DNA from: Chloroflexota bacterium
Lineage (GTDB): Bacteria; Chloroflexota; Anaerolineae; Anaerolineales; UBA4823
Length of the DNA: 9,266 bases
Direction: 5' to 3'
Assembly (NCBI GenBank): GCA_030669775.1
Contig: DAOVCZ010000061.1
Coordinates: forward strand, 1 to 9,266
Shown: positions 1 to 6,059 of the stretch, piece after piece
Layout: every line of letters begins with the position of its first letter
Position numbering within the stretch: position 1 is the stretch's first letter
Made by a program: the position numbers and the translations under genes
Notes under the pieces: generated by a model
Database searches by the model: none
What the model saw: the letters and a program-made list of their open reading frames with translations, nothing else
Told to the model about the DNA's origin: nothing

Positions 1-75
1 GGTTTTGGTCGTGGCTACAACGATCACGTGCTTAATGCTAAGTTTGAGCAGGACGCGATCGTCGCTCCGGCTTAG
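1..75 (+). CDS. C-terminal end of an unrecognised protein (partial)
   Basis: An open frame enters the window at base 1 and reads 24 residues, ending ...DAIVAPA, before TAG at 73-75, followed at once by an in-frame TAA at 76-78. The tail GFGRGYNDHVLNAK is hydrophilic and glycine-rich, and I do not recognise the family. That it is coding is inferred from the open frame, the tandem stops and the promoter-like sequence that begins soon after. The frame is short, so chance cannot be ruled out. Confidence 0.5.
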   Translation, partial: GFGRGYNDHVLNAKFEQDAIVAPA

Positions 76-86
76 TAATTTCCTGT

Positions 87-105
87 CCGGGGTTATTATC
101 CCTGG
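87..105. other. Small intergenic hairpin
   Basis: CCGGGG (87-92) can pair with CCCTGG (100-105) across a 7-base AT loop, giving six pairs with one G-T wobble. It sits just after the stop of the upstream gene, where a terminator would be expected. However, it is followed by AAAAC rather than a T-run, so it is at best a weak or Rho-assisted terminator. Confidence 0.3.
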
Positions 106-121
106 AAAACTGTGCTATAAA
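93..121 (+). promoter_or_regulatory. Candidate extended -10 promoter
   Basis: TGCTATAAA at 113-121 is an extended -10 (TGn plus TATAAA). At 17 bp spacing upstream is TTATTA (93-98), a poor -35, as is typical of extended -10 promoters. Transcription would start near 128, giving a leader of about 45 nt before the methyltransferase start at 173. Confidence 0.45.
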
Positions 122-172
122 AGGGCACGAAAACAATGAAATCTGCTGTTTCCGTGTCCTTTGAGTTTTACG

Positions 173-1063
173 ATGAACCCTGACCAGCCACCCATTTGTG
201 ATTATGAAGGTTCAGACTACCAGACATCGTTCTGGGATGAGAGTGATCGAGCCTACGAAGATCAGGTCGAGGCGCTCGCCATACACCGTCTGCTTCCCGA
301 GTCTGGCGAGCTCCTGCTCGAGATTGGCGCCGGTGCGGGGCGCAACACACCCCGCTATAAGGCTTATCAGCGTGTTGTCCTGGTAGATTATTCAAGCACC
401 CAGCTCCAGCAAGCGCAGACCTATCTGGGAACCAGTGACAGGTATATATATGTCGCCGCGAACGCCTACCAACTACCCTTTGTAACTGGTGTTTTCGATG
501 GCGCCACCATGATTCGCACCCTGCATCACATGGCAGAACCACAACTAGCAATAGAACAGGTTCGTCTGGCGCTTCAACCAGGAGCGACTTTCATCCTGGA
601 GTACGCCAACAAACATAACTTGAAAGCCATCCTGCGTTACATCTTCCGGCAGCAATCCTGGAGCCCCTTCACCCCCGAAGCGGTTGAATTCACCACCTTG
701 AACTTTGACTTCCACCCAAAATCTGTTCGCAATTGGCTGGAGACCAGCGGTTTTTCCGTTGAACGTCAGCTGACCGTATCGCACTTTCGGATCGATACGC
801 TCAAACGTTTATTCCCCCTTGACATGCTTGTCAAATTGGATTCAATTGCTCAATTGAGCGGGAATTGGTGGCAGCTCAGCCCCAGCGTTTTTGTTTTAGC
901 ATCAGCGGTTGGTGATACAGCTATTGCCCCTCCAGGAGCCTTATTCCGTTGTCTGCTGTGTGACCATATCAAGCTAGAACAAACGGATGATTCACTCATC
1001 TGTCCCAACTGCCACCATCATTGGAACTACGAAAACGGGATATATGATTTTCGCCTGAAGTAA
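173..1063 (+). CDS. Class I SAM-dependent methyltransferase with C-terminal zinc ribbon
   Basis: This 296-residue protein should transfer a methyl group from S-adenosylmethionine; the acceptor is unknown. The Rossmann-type domain shows motif I LLEIGAGAGRN (about residues 48-58), the acidic residue after strand 2 in VLVDYS (D71), an LPF...FDGATMIRTLHH segment (residues 101-119) and the post-III stretch LQPGATFILEY. The C-terminus carries CxxC-x13-CxxC (Cys260, 263, 277, 280) followed by W.YENGIYDF, resembling the Trm112-like zinc ribbon found next to or fused to methyltransferases. I chose ATG 173 because GAG lies 7 nt upstream. An in-frame TTG at 161 would add four residues but has no ribosome binding site. 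The gene has its own promoter and converges on the minus-strand methyltransferase gene with 9 bp between stops. Fold is confident; substrate is not predictable. Confidence 0.85.
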   Translation: MNPDQPPICDYEGSDYQTSFWDESDRAYEDQVEALAIHRLLPESGELLLEIGAGAGRNTPRYKAYQRVVLVDYSSTQLQQAQTYLGTSDRYIYVAANAYQLPFVTGVFDGATMIRTLHHMAEPQLAIEQVRLALQPGATFILEYANKHNLKAILRYIFRQQSWSPFTPEAVEFTTLNFDFHPKSVRNWLETSGFSVERQLTVSHFRIDTLKRLFPLDMLVKLDSIAQLSGNWWQLSPSVFVLASAVGDTAIAPPGALFRCLLCDHIKLEQTDDSLICPNCHHHWNYENGIYDFRLK

Positions 1064-1072
1064 GGTCCGGGG

Positions 1073-1807
1073 TTAGATCTTCTCCACAACCCAGAAATGT
1101 GATAATCCAAATACCCGGGCAGGTGAGTTTTCCAAATCTTGTAAGATTCCCCGCATCAATCGTCCTAATTTCGGCCAACGGGCAATGATATTATCATATG
1201 CTCCGAATATGATCTGGCGCTGCTCGATGCGTACCGGTAAACCGGAGAATAAGTTTTCTAATTCCTTGGCGGAGTAAACTCGCACATGTGGGGCCAGGCG
1301 ATTGCGCATTCTGCGCGGCAGGTAGTTAACCAGGGGGATATTACCAAAATGGTAGCGACCACGCCAGTAAACTCCGTGTGTCTCAAAAGGGTAACCCCGG
1401 TTGGGTACAAAAATCGCCATTCGGCCTCCAGATCGCAGTATGCGAACCATTTCTTCTGTGCTGGCGCGATCGTCTTGTACGTGTTCCAACACCTCATGGC
1501 TTAAAATGAAATCGAAGGAAGCAGACGGCAAGGGGAGCATTTCTCCAGTCGCATTCACAACGTTCTGAGCGAGCTGGTGTGCCTCTTGAGCTCGGGGAAA
1601 GTCGAACTCCAACCCGATTGCCACAGAGCTGTGTTGAGCCAACCGATCCAGGTAGATCCCAACGCCACAGCCATTTTCCAATAACCGCCCCTTGATGCGG
1701 TCTCCAGCGGCCTCCATAATCATTTGCAGACGACGTTCCTGACCGCTACGCCAGATATAAGATGGCTCCCCTCGTAGGGCTGCCTTATCCATATTCCGGT
1801 CAATCAT
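1073..1807 (-). CDS. Class I SAM-dependent methyltransferase
   Basis: A 244-residue SAM methyltransferase of the Methyltransf_11/UbiG-like group, acceptor unknown. Visible motifs are motif I LLENGCGVGIYL (about 42-53), acidic Glu67 in GLEFD at the end of strand 2, GEMLPLP with FDFILSHEVLEHV (about 88-110, the FD..L.HEVLEH pattern typical of this group) and LRSGGRMAIFVPN (124-136). The C-terminal third, with RGRYHFGNIPL and LPRRMRNR, is probably the substrate lid. ATG 1807 is favoured because GGGAG lies 5 nt upstream. A second ATG at 1792 lacks one. The start overlaps the stop of the preceding split-barrel gene by 8 nt (ATGATTGA), implying translational coupling. It is the last gene of the minus-strand operon containing ubiE and ubiX, so it could act on an isoprenoid, quinone or lipid, but that is inference from position only. 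It shares little obvious sequence with the convergent methyltransferase outside the SAM motifs. Confidence 0.85.
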   Translation of the reverse strand: MIDRNMDKAALRGEPSYIWRSGQERRLQMIMEAAGDRIKGRLLENGCGVGIYLDRLAQHSSVAIGLEFDFPRAQEAHQLAQNVVNATGEMLPLPSASFDFILSHEVLEHVQDDRASTEEMVRILRSGGRMAIFVPNRGYPFETHGVYWRGRYHFGNIPLVNYLPRRMRNRLAPHVRVYSAKELENLFSGLPVRIEQRQIIFGAYDNIIARWPKLGRLMRGILQDLENSPARVFGLSHFWVVEKI

Positions 1808-2342
1808 TTGTGCTCCCGGAAATACCCTGGTGGCTGGTTAACGGCATCCATTTAGGAGCATCTTCCACCATTCCCTCTAGCGGACCTTTCTCCCATTCCT
1901 GCTTAAAACCAAAACCTTTCCGGTTGTCGACCAAGCGGACCCAATGCGGTTTGAAAACATACATCTGGTTTATGACAATGATCTCCTGGAGGTTGATCAC
2001 AAAAGGGAATTTAGCCTGGTAGAGATCCCATGCCCACTGCCATTCACTTGTTGATTGTACTGCTGTGATTACACCTCGCATTTGCAATCCATGGATCTCC
2101 TGCCAGCCTCCTTGCTCACCATTAACAGTAATTGCAGCCCGCGGTTCGTGGGTGATATCCAGAGTATGTTGACTTTCAGCATCCGAGAAGAAGTAGAAGT
2201 TAATCTGGTCATCGCAAGCAAAATAAACCGCAGCTGCATGCGGTTCACCATCCATCCCAATTGTTGCAATGGTCATCGTGGTGAGATGAAGCAATTCTTC
2301 GATCGAGCTCTTCAACTCAGCCGAATCTACTTTTCTTTCCAT
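1800..2342 (-). CDS. Pyridoxamine 5'-phosphate oxidase-like FMN split-barrel protein (YhbP-like)
   Basis: A 180-residue cytosolic protein of the PNPOx-like split beta-barrel fold, which binds FMN or related cofactors. The N-terminal helix is followed by MTIATIGMDGEPHAAAVYFACDD (23-45), then INFYFFSDAESQHTLDI (46-62, the strand and Ser/Thr region that contacts flavin phosphate in the family) and a beta-rich PRAAITVNG (66-74). The segment KFPFV....YVFKPHWVRLVDN.KGFG.K..W (110-149) resembles the end of E. coli YhbP (UPF0306). About 30 further residues extend past that core. True PdxH has different C-terminal signatures that are not seen, so vitamin B6 oxidase activity is not claimed. The start at 2342 lies inside ubiX with a 16 nt overlap and only GAG close to the ATG, so it probably depends on coupling. 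Co-transcription with UbiX, which also uses FMN, suggests a flavin-linked role, but the reaction is unknown. Confidence 0.8.
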   Translation of the reverse strand: MERKVDSAELKSSIEELLHLTTMTIATIGMDGEPHAAAVYFACDDQINFYFFSDAESQHTLDITHEPRAAITVNGEQGGWQEIHGLQMRGVITAVQSTSEWQWAWDLYQAKFPFVINLQEIIVINQMYVFKPHWVRLVDNRKGFGFKQEWEKGPLEGMVEDAPKWMPLTSHQGISGSTND

Positions 2343-2899
2343 CTCGAGTATATATCGTTTTCAATCCCTACCCTGGCCAAGGCACGACCAACCATATCGT
2401 CGATCATATCTGCCATACTCGCTGGGCGTGCATAGAACGCCGGAACAGGAGGGTAGATCACACTCCCAGCTTGTGCAGCCATGCTCATCAGGCGCAGGTG
2501 ACCGCTGTGCAAAGGTGTTTCCCGCACAACCAGGATCAAGGGTCTTCCCTCCTTCAAAGTTACGTCAGCAGCTCTGGAGAGCAGATCGCTGGCAAAGGAA
2601 TTCGCCACGGCAGAAAGCGTCTTGATCGAACATGGAATCACGATCATACCGAGGGTAGTAAATGAGCCAGAAGCGATGGCTGCACCAATATCTGCATGAT
2701 TATAGGCAACATCTGCCAGGGTGGTCACATCGCTCACCTTCCAATCTGTCTCTTCTGCAATTGTCGCCCGGGCAGCTGGAGATATGATCAGGTGAGTTTC
2801 AATCTCGGTTTGCCTCAGCACTTCCAGGGTGCGAATCCCTAGAATCACCCCCGATGCGCCAGAAATTCCCACCACGAGCCTTTTACTTCGATCAGTCAT
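2327..2899 (-). CDS. ubiX: UbiX flavin prenyltransferase
   Basis: UbiX joins a dimethylallyl group to reduced FMN to make prenylated FMN, the cofactor of UbiD-type decarboxylases. The 190-residue length matches E. coli UbiX, and identity looks high along its length: GISGASG (11-17, flavin phosphate loop), SGSFTTLGM (77-85), PCSIKTLS (89-96), RAADVTLKE (109-117), RETPLHSGHLRLM (126-138) and PPVPAFY (150-156). The C-terminal SRW resembles the ARW of E. coli UbiX. The usual KERRPL is KEGRPL here (Gly118), and HLGHL is HSGHL; whether this matters is unknown. ATG 2899 has GGGAG 7 nt upstream. It ends in TAG inside the next gene. No UbiD is in this window. With ubiE 46 nt upstream, it most likely serves menaquinone-type ring decarboxylation, as UbiX/UbiD homologues do in the futalosine route. 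Confidence 0.95.
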   Translation of the reverse strand: MTDRSKRLVVGISGASGVILGIRTLEVLRQTEIETHLIISPAARATIAEETDWKVSDVTTLADVAYNHADIGAAIASGSFTTLGMIVIPCSIKTLSAVANSFASDLLSRAADVTLKEGRPLILVVRETPLHSGHLRLMSMAAQAGSVIYPPVPAFYARPASMADMIDDMVGRALARVGIENDIYSRWKEK

Positions 2900-2945
2900 C
2901 GATCAACTCCCAATAATTCTTCTCTCTACCTGAAACCTGTTTACC

Positions 2946-3638
2946 TCACTTCCTTCCCCAATGGAGAGCTATGGTGCCAAACATCAGACGACGAAATCCC
3001 ACTTGGTGATACCCAGTCTCCTTCATGTTGGCTGCCAGTTGCTCAGCCTCCAAGAATGACTCGGTCGACTCCGGTAAGTAGGTATAAGCATCTGCCTCCC
3101 CAGTGATTATACGCCCCAGGTTAGGAATGATGATATGTAAATAGAAATTGATCAGCGGTCGCAGAAAATTCTCAGGGGGGCGAGTTGTGTCTAAGGCAAC
3201 CATGTACCCACCAGGTTTAAGTACTCGGTACTGTTCGCGCAAGCACTGGTCAATATCGATCACGTTGCGCAGCAGAAAGCCGGATACAACCGCTTCGAAA
3301 GATTCGTTTGGAACCGGTATACATAAAGCATCTACAGCCAGCCAATTTAATTTGGTAGAGATGTAATGCGCTCTGCCCACCCGCATCATATCTAAGGTGA
3401 AATCCGCAGCAACGACCCAGCTTGTAGGTTCTTGAAGCTCAGCTTCCCGGGCCAGGTCGCCCGTTCCAGCTCCCAAGTCGAGCAAGCGTCCATCCGGGGG
3501 CAGCTGGGTTCTGTGGATCACTTCCCGCCGCCAGCGAGTATCCTGCCCGGCAGTCATCAACCGGTTCATCAGATCATACCGGCTGGCGATGCGGCTAAAC
3601 ATTGCCTGGACATAGTCGGCACCGGTAAGCTTGACCAT
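2946..3638 (-). CDS. ubiE: UbiE/MenG family C-methyltransferase (demethylmenaquinone methyltransferase)
   Basis: It methylates the quinone ring using S-adenosylmethionine, normally the last step of menaquinone synthesis (or a ubiquinone step), at the inner face of the membrane. The 230 residues show the family signatures: MFSRIASRYDLMNRLMT (13-29) with G.DTRWRR (31-38), motif I LLDLGAGTGDLA (52-63), Asp79 after strand 2, SGFLLRNVIDID (119-130; family GLRNV), VLKPGG (139-144), and a C-terminal RRLMFGTIALHWGRK that matches the usual family ending. It starts one base after the transporter stop (TGATATG), with no strong Shine-Dalgarno, so it relies on translation from upstream. The downstream gene is ubiX. 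In an Anaerolineae-like host, menaquinone is the more likely product, which I infer rather than see. A related isoprenoid methyltransferase remains possible. Confidence 0.9.
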   Translation of the reverse strand: MVKLTGADYVQAMFSRIASRYDLMNRLMTAGQDTRWRREVIHRTQLPPDGRLLDLGAGTGDLAREAELQEPTSWVVAADFTLDMMRVGRAHYISTKLNWLAVDALCIPVPNESFEAVVSGFLLRNVIDIDQCLREQYRVLKPGGYMVALDTTRPPENFLRPLINFYLHIIIPNLGRIITGEADAYTYLPESTESFLEAEQLAANMKETGYHQVGFRRLMFGTIALHWGRK

Positions 3639-3639
3639 A

Positions 3640-4374
3640 TCAGTCTGCTGGCTCTACCCCCAAAAGGAGAGCATCCTCTGCCTGGGCAGCCCGCCTCCCT
3701 TCTTCAACGTCGACGCGAGTGAGCAGATAGCCGCCAATAATGAAGAAAGCGATCAGGGTCAGGATTGCTGGCCGGCTGCTCCCAAAAGTTGTCGCCGCGA
3801 AGGCGAAAACCAATGGGCCAAGGATTGTTGAGAATTTTTCCATTATCCCGAACAAGCCAAAGAATTCACCACTTTTCGCCGCCGGCACCATACTGGCAAA
3901 CAAACTGCGGCTCAATGCCTGGCTTCCGCCCTGCACCACAGCTACCATCATGGCCAGGAACCAGAACTCAATCACTGAATCGAGGAAAAATCCCCAGATA
4001 GCGATAATGGAGTAGACCAATAGGGAAAGCAATATGCTGTTCTTGGTGTTCATCTTTTCCGCCAGACTGCTGAAGAGCGGTTTCCCTAACAGCCATGAGA
4101 ACAGGAGAATCACCAGTTCAACAATGAAGATAAGTCCTAAAATCAGGATTAAGTTGCTCTGCCGAACAGGAGGCAGCACTTTGATCTCAGCTATGCTCAT
4201 TACACTCCCCTGGCTATCCTGATTCTTTTCTCCGGTATTGACCAGGCTCAATACATACTCACCGGGAGTCTCAACTTCAATAGTTTCGACCACCTCATAG
4301 CGAATTGTTGGATTATAGCCATCGATGCGCACTGGCTCACCACTATCTGCATCCACCAGTGGCTTTCCATCCAA
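3640..4374 (-). CDS. C-terminal fragment of the amber-split UMF1 transporter
   Basis: Same frame as the N-terminal part; the first internal ATG after the amber codon is at 4374. The 244 residues hold the second half of the beta-rich insert (VETPGEYVLSLVNTGEKN, then MSIAEIKVLPP) and about five membrane helices including VQGGSQALSRSLFASMVP and the EFFGLFG segment. I see no ribosome binding site before 4374, and a fold starting in the middle of a beta domain is unlikely to be an independent protein. It is better viewed as the rest of the interrupted gene. Confidence 0.6.
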   Translation of the reverse strand: MDGKPLVDADSGEPVRIDGYNPTIRYEVVETIEVETPGEYVLSLVNTGEKNQDSQGSVMSIAEIKVLPPVRQSNLILILGLIFIVELVILLFSWLLGKPLFSSLAEKMNTKNSILLSLLVYSIIAIWGFFLDSVIEFWFLAMMVAVVQGGSQALSRSLFASMVPAAKSGEFFGLFGIMEKFSTILGPLVFAFAATTFGSSRPAILTLIAFFIIGGYLLTRVDVEEGRRAAQAEDALLLGVEPAD

Positions 4375-4647
4375 CTGGACTGCCCATATGCCGTGATCCG
4401 GTCCTGTGCTGTAAAGGATGGTGACATTCTGTCCATTAAAAGGGAGATCCTAGCGAGCACCTGATTCTGAGGTCAGCAGGTAAGTTGCTCCTTCCTCCTC
4501 CCCGAGGATTTCCGCCGAAATAATTGTACTTTCCCAAGAACCTGAATACTTTATATTAGGATCATTCGCCAGATAAAGGCCTTGCCCAACAGATTCCGTT
4601 GTGCTTTCATAGGGAGATGGAAGGGAGCCGATCGTATCTGCCGACAG
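4153..4647 (-). other. Beta-rich extracytoplasmic domain inserted in the transporter
   Basis: About 165 codons between two membrane helices encode a soluble domain. It has repeated strand-like segments: SWESTIISAEIL, FNGQNVTILYSTGPDHGIWA, VQLDGKPL, VETPGEYVLSLVNTGEKN and SMSIAEIKVLPP-like ending (the actual bases encode VMSIAEIKVLPP). The F.G..V.....G...G...V.LDG followed by G.Y.L...NTGEKN pattern resembles carbohydrate-binding-like jelly-roll domains of extracellular enzymes. By counting helices with the N-terminus inside, it faces outward. Fold assignment is inference from pattern. Confidence 0.55.
4450..4452 (-). other. In-frame amber (TAG) codon inside the transporter gene
   Basis: The minus strand reads GGT GCT CGC TAG GAT CTC CCT TTT AAT GGA. 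Translation is sensible on both sides (SESGAR / DLPFNGQNVTILY), and no frameshift is needed to join them. A single C-to-T or G-to-T change from CAG or GAG would create it. Confidence 0.9.
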
Positions 4648-5643
4648 CATACGCGCCCCTGCGATACCGACCACAGGTAGCGCGATCATGTTAAAAACTA
4701 CAAAAGCCAGGTAAAATGGGCGCCGCTTTTCACCCGGGCTGGGTAAGCGTCCAAAAATCAAACTGAAAGGGATACCGACAAATTGCACCAAGAGGAGGGC
4801 CAGAATTAACGACACACTATCAAATCCGAGCTCTGCGCCATAAATGGCGGCTACACCAATAATTGTGCCAATGCCATCCACATACAAAATGAATGCTAAC
4901 AGGTACTTGAAAAGCTCACGATATTGGCTGATATCTTTAAAAGTTTCCCAAAGCCTTTTGAAGCTCGCCGAGACCACGTTTTCGCCGTGAGATAGCTTCT
5001 CAGTTGCCGCGGGTGGCTCCGGCACTCTCAAGAAGATCGGGATTGAGAAGGCTGCCCACCAGATAGCAACACTCAGAAATGACAATCGTGGTCCCCATGT
5101 GCCGGGAAAAACCTGAATCATGACCACATTAATCGCCAGCAATATTCCCCCACCCAAGTAGCCCATGGCGTATCCGCGAGTAGAAACCCGGTCCTGGTCT
5201 TCCTCCCGGGCCACATGGGGCAGTAAAGCATCATAAAAAACATTCGCTCCGCTAAAACCAACCCGCCCAAGTATAAATAGAATGGAAGCCAACATCCAGT
5301 CCCCGGTCTCAACCAGCACCAGTAATCCAGTGCTTAAAATGCCAATTCCGACAAAGACTGCCAAGAAGCGCTTCTTGCCGCGCATGATATCCGATATCGT
5401 CCCCAATACAGGGGAAATGATGGCGACGATTAATATACCAATGCTCAAACCTCTGCTCCAGTACGCTGTGGCAATAGCAGGACTGGAAAGGTTTGCACCA
5501 GCTACCTGGCTGTAATAAATGGGCAATACTGCAGCCAAGATGGAGGTCGCAAAGGCTGAATTCGCCCAATCGTACAACGTCCAGGCCCATATCCGTCGTT
5601 TATATTCTTGCTGACTGATCCCATGGTAAGCAGTGGCTGTCAT
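4450..5643 (-). CDS. N-terminal fragment of the amber-split UMF1 transporter
   Basis: If UAG is a true stop, this 397-residue product is made from the strong ribosome binding site. It contains roughly nine membrane helices up to about residue 332, then about 65 residues of a polar extracellular-looking segment ending SESGAR. It lacks the QGGSQALSRS and EFFG motifs of the C-terminal half, so it should not be a complete transporter. Confidence 0.7.
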   Translation of the reverse strand: MTATAYHGISQQEYKRRIWAWTLYDWANSAFATSILAAVLPIYYSQVAGANLSSPAIATAYWSRGLSIGILIVAIISPVLGTISDIMRGKKRFLAVFVGIGILSTGLLVLVETGDWMLASILFILGRVGFSGANVFYDALLPHVAREEDQDRVSTRGYAMGYLGGGILLAINVVMIQVFPGTWGPRLSFLSVAIWWAAFSIPIFLRVPEPPAATEKLSHGENVVSASFKRLWETFKDISQYRELFKYLLAFILYVDGIGTIIGVAAIYGAELGFDSVSLILALLLVQFVGIPFSLIFGRLPSPGEKRRPFYLAFVVFNMIALPVVGIAGARMLSADTIGSLPSPYESTTESVGQGLYLANDPNIKYSGSWESTIISAEILGEEEGATYLLTSESGAR

Positions 5644-5648
5644 TTTCT

Positions 5649-5654
5649 CCTCCT
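5649..5654 (-). promoter_or_regulatory. Strong Shine-Dalgarno deciding the transporter start
   Basis: The minus strand reads AGGAGG, then AGAAA, then ATG at 5643. This 5 nt spacing is close to ideal and supports ATG 5643 over the upstream ATG at 5667. Confidence 0.8.
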
Positions 5655-5797
5655 CAGGTGGATTCATAGATGCCAGGTGTCTGAGCTGGACACCTTTGGC
5701 TGCGTTTTGGATGAAGAACCATGTCTTTTAGGGAGTGTACGGACAGAGATAATGATAATTTGCACTTGGTCATGAGATAATAAGAACTGGAGTAATC

Positions 5798-5810
5798 ATT
5801 ATAGTATAAT
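5798..5810. promoter_or_regulatory. Palindromic double -10 element (bidirectional promoter candidate)
   Basis: ATTATAGTATAAT is a perfect palindrome around one base, giving TATAAT on the plus strand (5805-5810) and on the minus strand (5803-5798). The -35 regions at standard spacing are poor on both strands. An offset minus-strand option is TTGTGC (5832-5827) with TATACT (5808-5803) at 18 bp. Starts would lie near 5817 (plus) and 5791 (minus). Confidence 0.45.
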
Positions 5811-6059
5811 AACAATTGTCAGTACAGCACAAGTATCTCGATTACTAACAAAATTCCATCGAGGTGGTACTGCGAACAAGTTGTGGAACTGCTCTTATCT
5901 TTCATCTTTTTATTCAATATGCAATCCCTTATTTACTCTTTATGGAATGGGGGTTTCCAACAACCGCTGCTGGCAGGCTCAAGATGAGTGCAGATATCAT
6001 GGATATGAGCGATTGTCGTATCTCTAGAATTTATTCTTTATTATTCAGGAGTCATTACC

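Larger units (their letters stand above)
3640..5643 (-). pseudogene. UMF1-family MFS transporter interrupted by one in-frame amber codon
   Basis: A major facilitator of the UMF1 / Atg22-like group, presumably an exporter; substrate unknown. Signatures include LYDWANSAFATSILAAVLPIYY (23-44), GFSGANVFYDALLPHVA, a helix with LYVDGIGTIIGVAAIYG, and VQGGSQALSRSLFASMVP...KSGEFFGLFGIMEKFS..LGPL near the C-terminus. I read it as a single 667-codon gene: codon 398 is TAG (4450-4452), yet the same frame continues at once with DLPFNGQNVTILYSTG and runs to TGA at 3640 with clear family motifs. ATG 5643 is preferred because AGGAGG lies 5 nt upstream; an ATG at 5667 would add eight charged residues. The protein is far longer than the usual 400-450 residues because a beta-rich domain of about 165 residues (about 333-496) and an apparent extra helix pair are inserted. 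It is first in the operon with ubiE. The break may be a mutation, an assembly or sequencing error, or readthrough. Confidence 0.85.
5644..6059. promoter_or_regulatory. Divergent intergenic region
   Basis: This 416 bp stretch separates the minus-strand quinone/transporter operon from the plus-strand PIN-TRAM-cysS-rlmB cluster and must hold promoters for both. It is AT-rich in its middle part (5740-5850). I see a bidirectional -10 palindrome at 5798-5810, inverted repeats between 5774 and 5846, a T-box-like motif at 5861-5876 and a small TGGAA/TTCCA hairpin at 5943-5959. There is no convincing gene. The open frame from GTG 5864 runs into the next gene out of frame and looks like chance. Confidence 0.6.

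Noticed and set aside
85..1075. An 11-base direct repeat, GTCCGGGGTTA, flanks the zinc-ribbon methyltransferase gene (85-95 and 1065-1075), like a target-site duplication.
   Set aside because: About ten 11-base repeats are expected by chance in a window of this size, the gene is not a transposase, and there are no terminal inverted repeats.
1061..1080. Possible bidirectional terminator between the convergent methyltransferase genes.
   Set aside because: There are only 9 bp between stops and no stem with a T-run on either strand could be found there.
4248..4460. Minus-strand open frame of 70 codons spanning the amber codon, as a possible programmed frameshift product.
   Set aside because: It is in a different frame, its residues do not resemble the transporter, and the transporter frame itself continues cleanly past the amber without any shift.
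3640..5643. Global reassignment of UAG to an amino acid as the explanation for the split transporter.
   Set aside because: The 1-75 gene, ubiX and the PIN-TRAM gene all end naturally at TAG, the first followed immediately by TAA, so UAG works as a stop in this genome.
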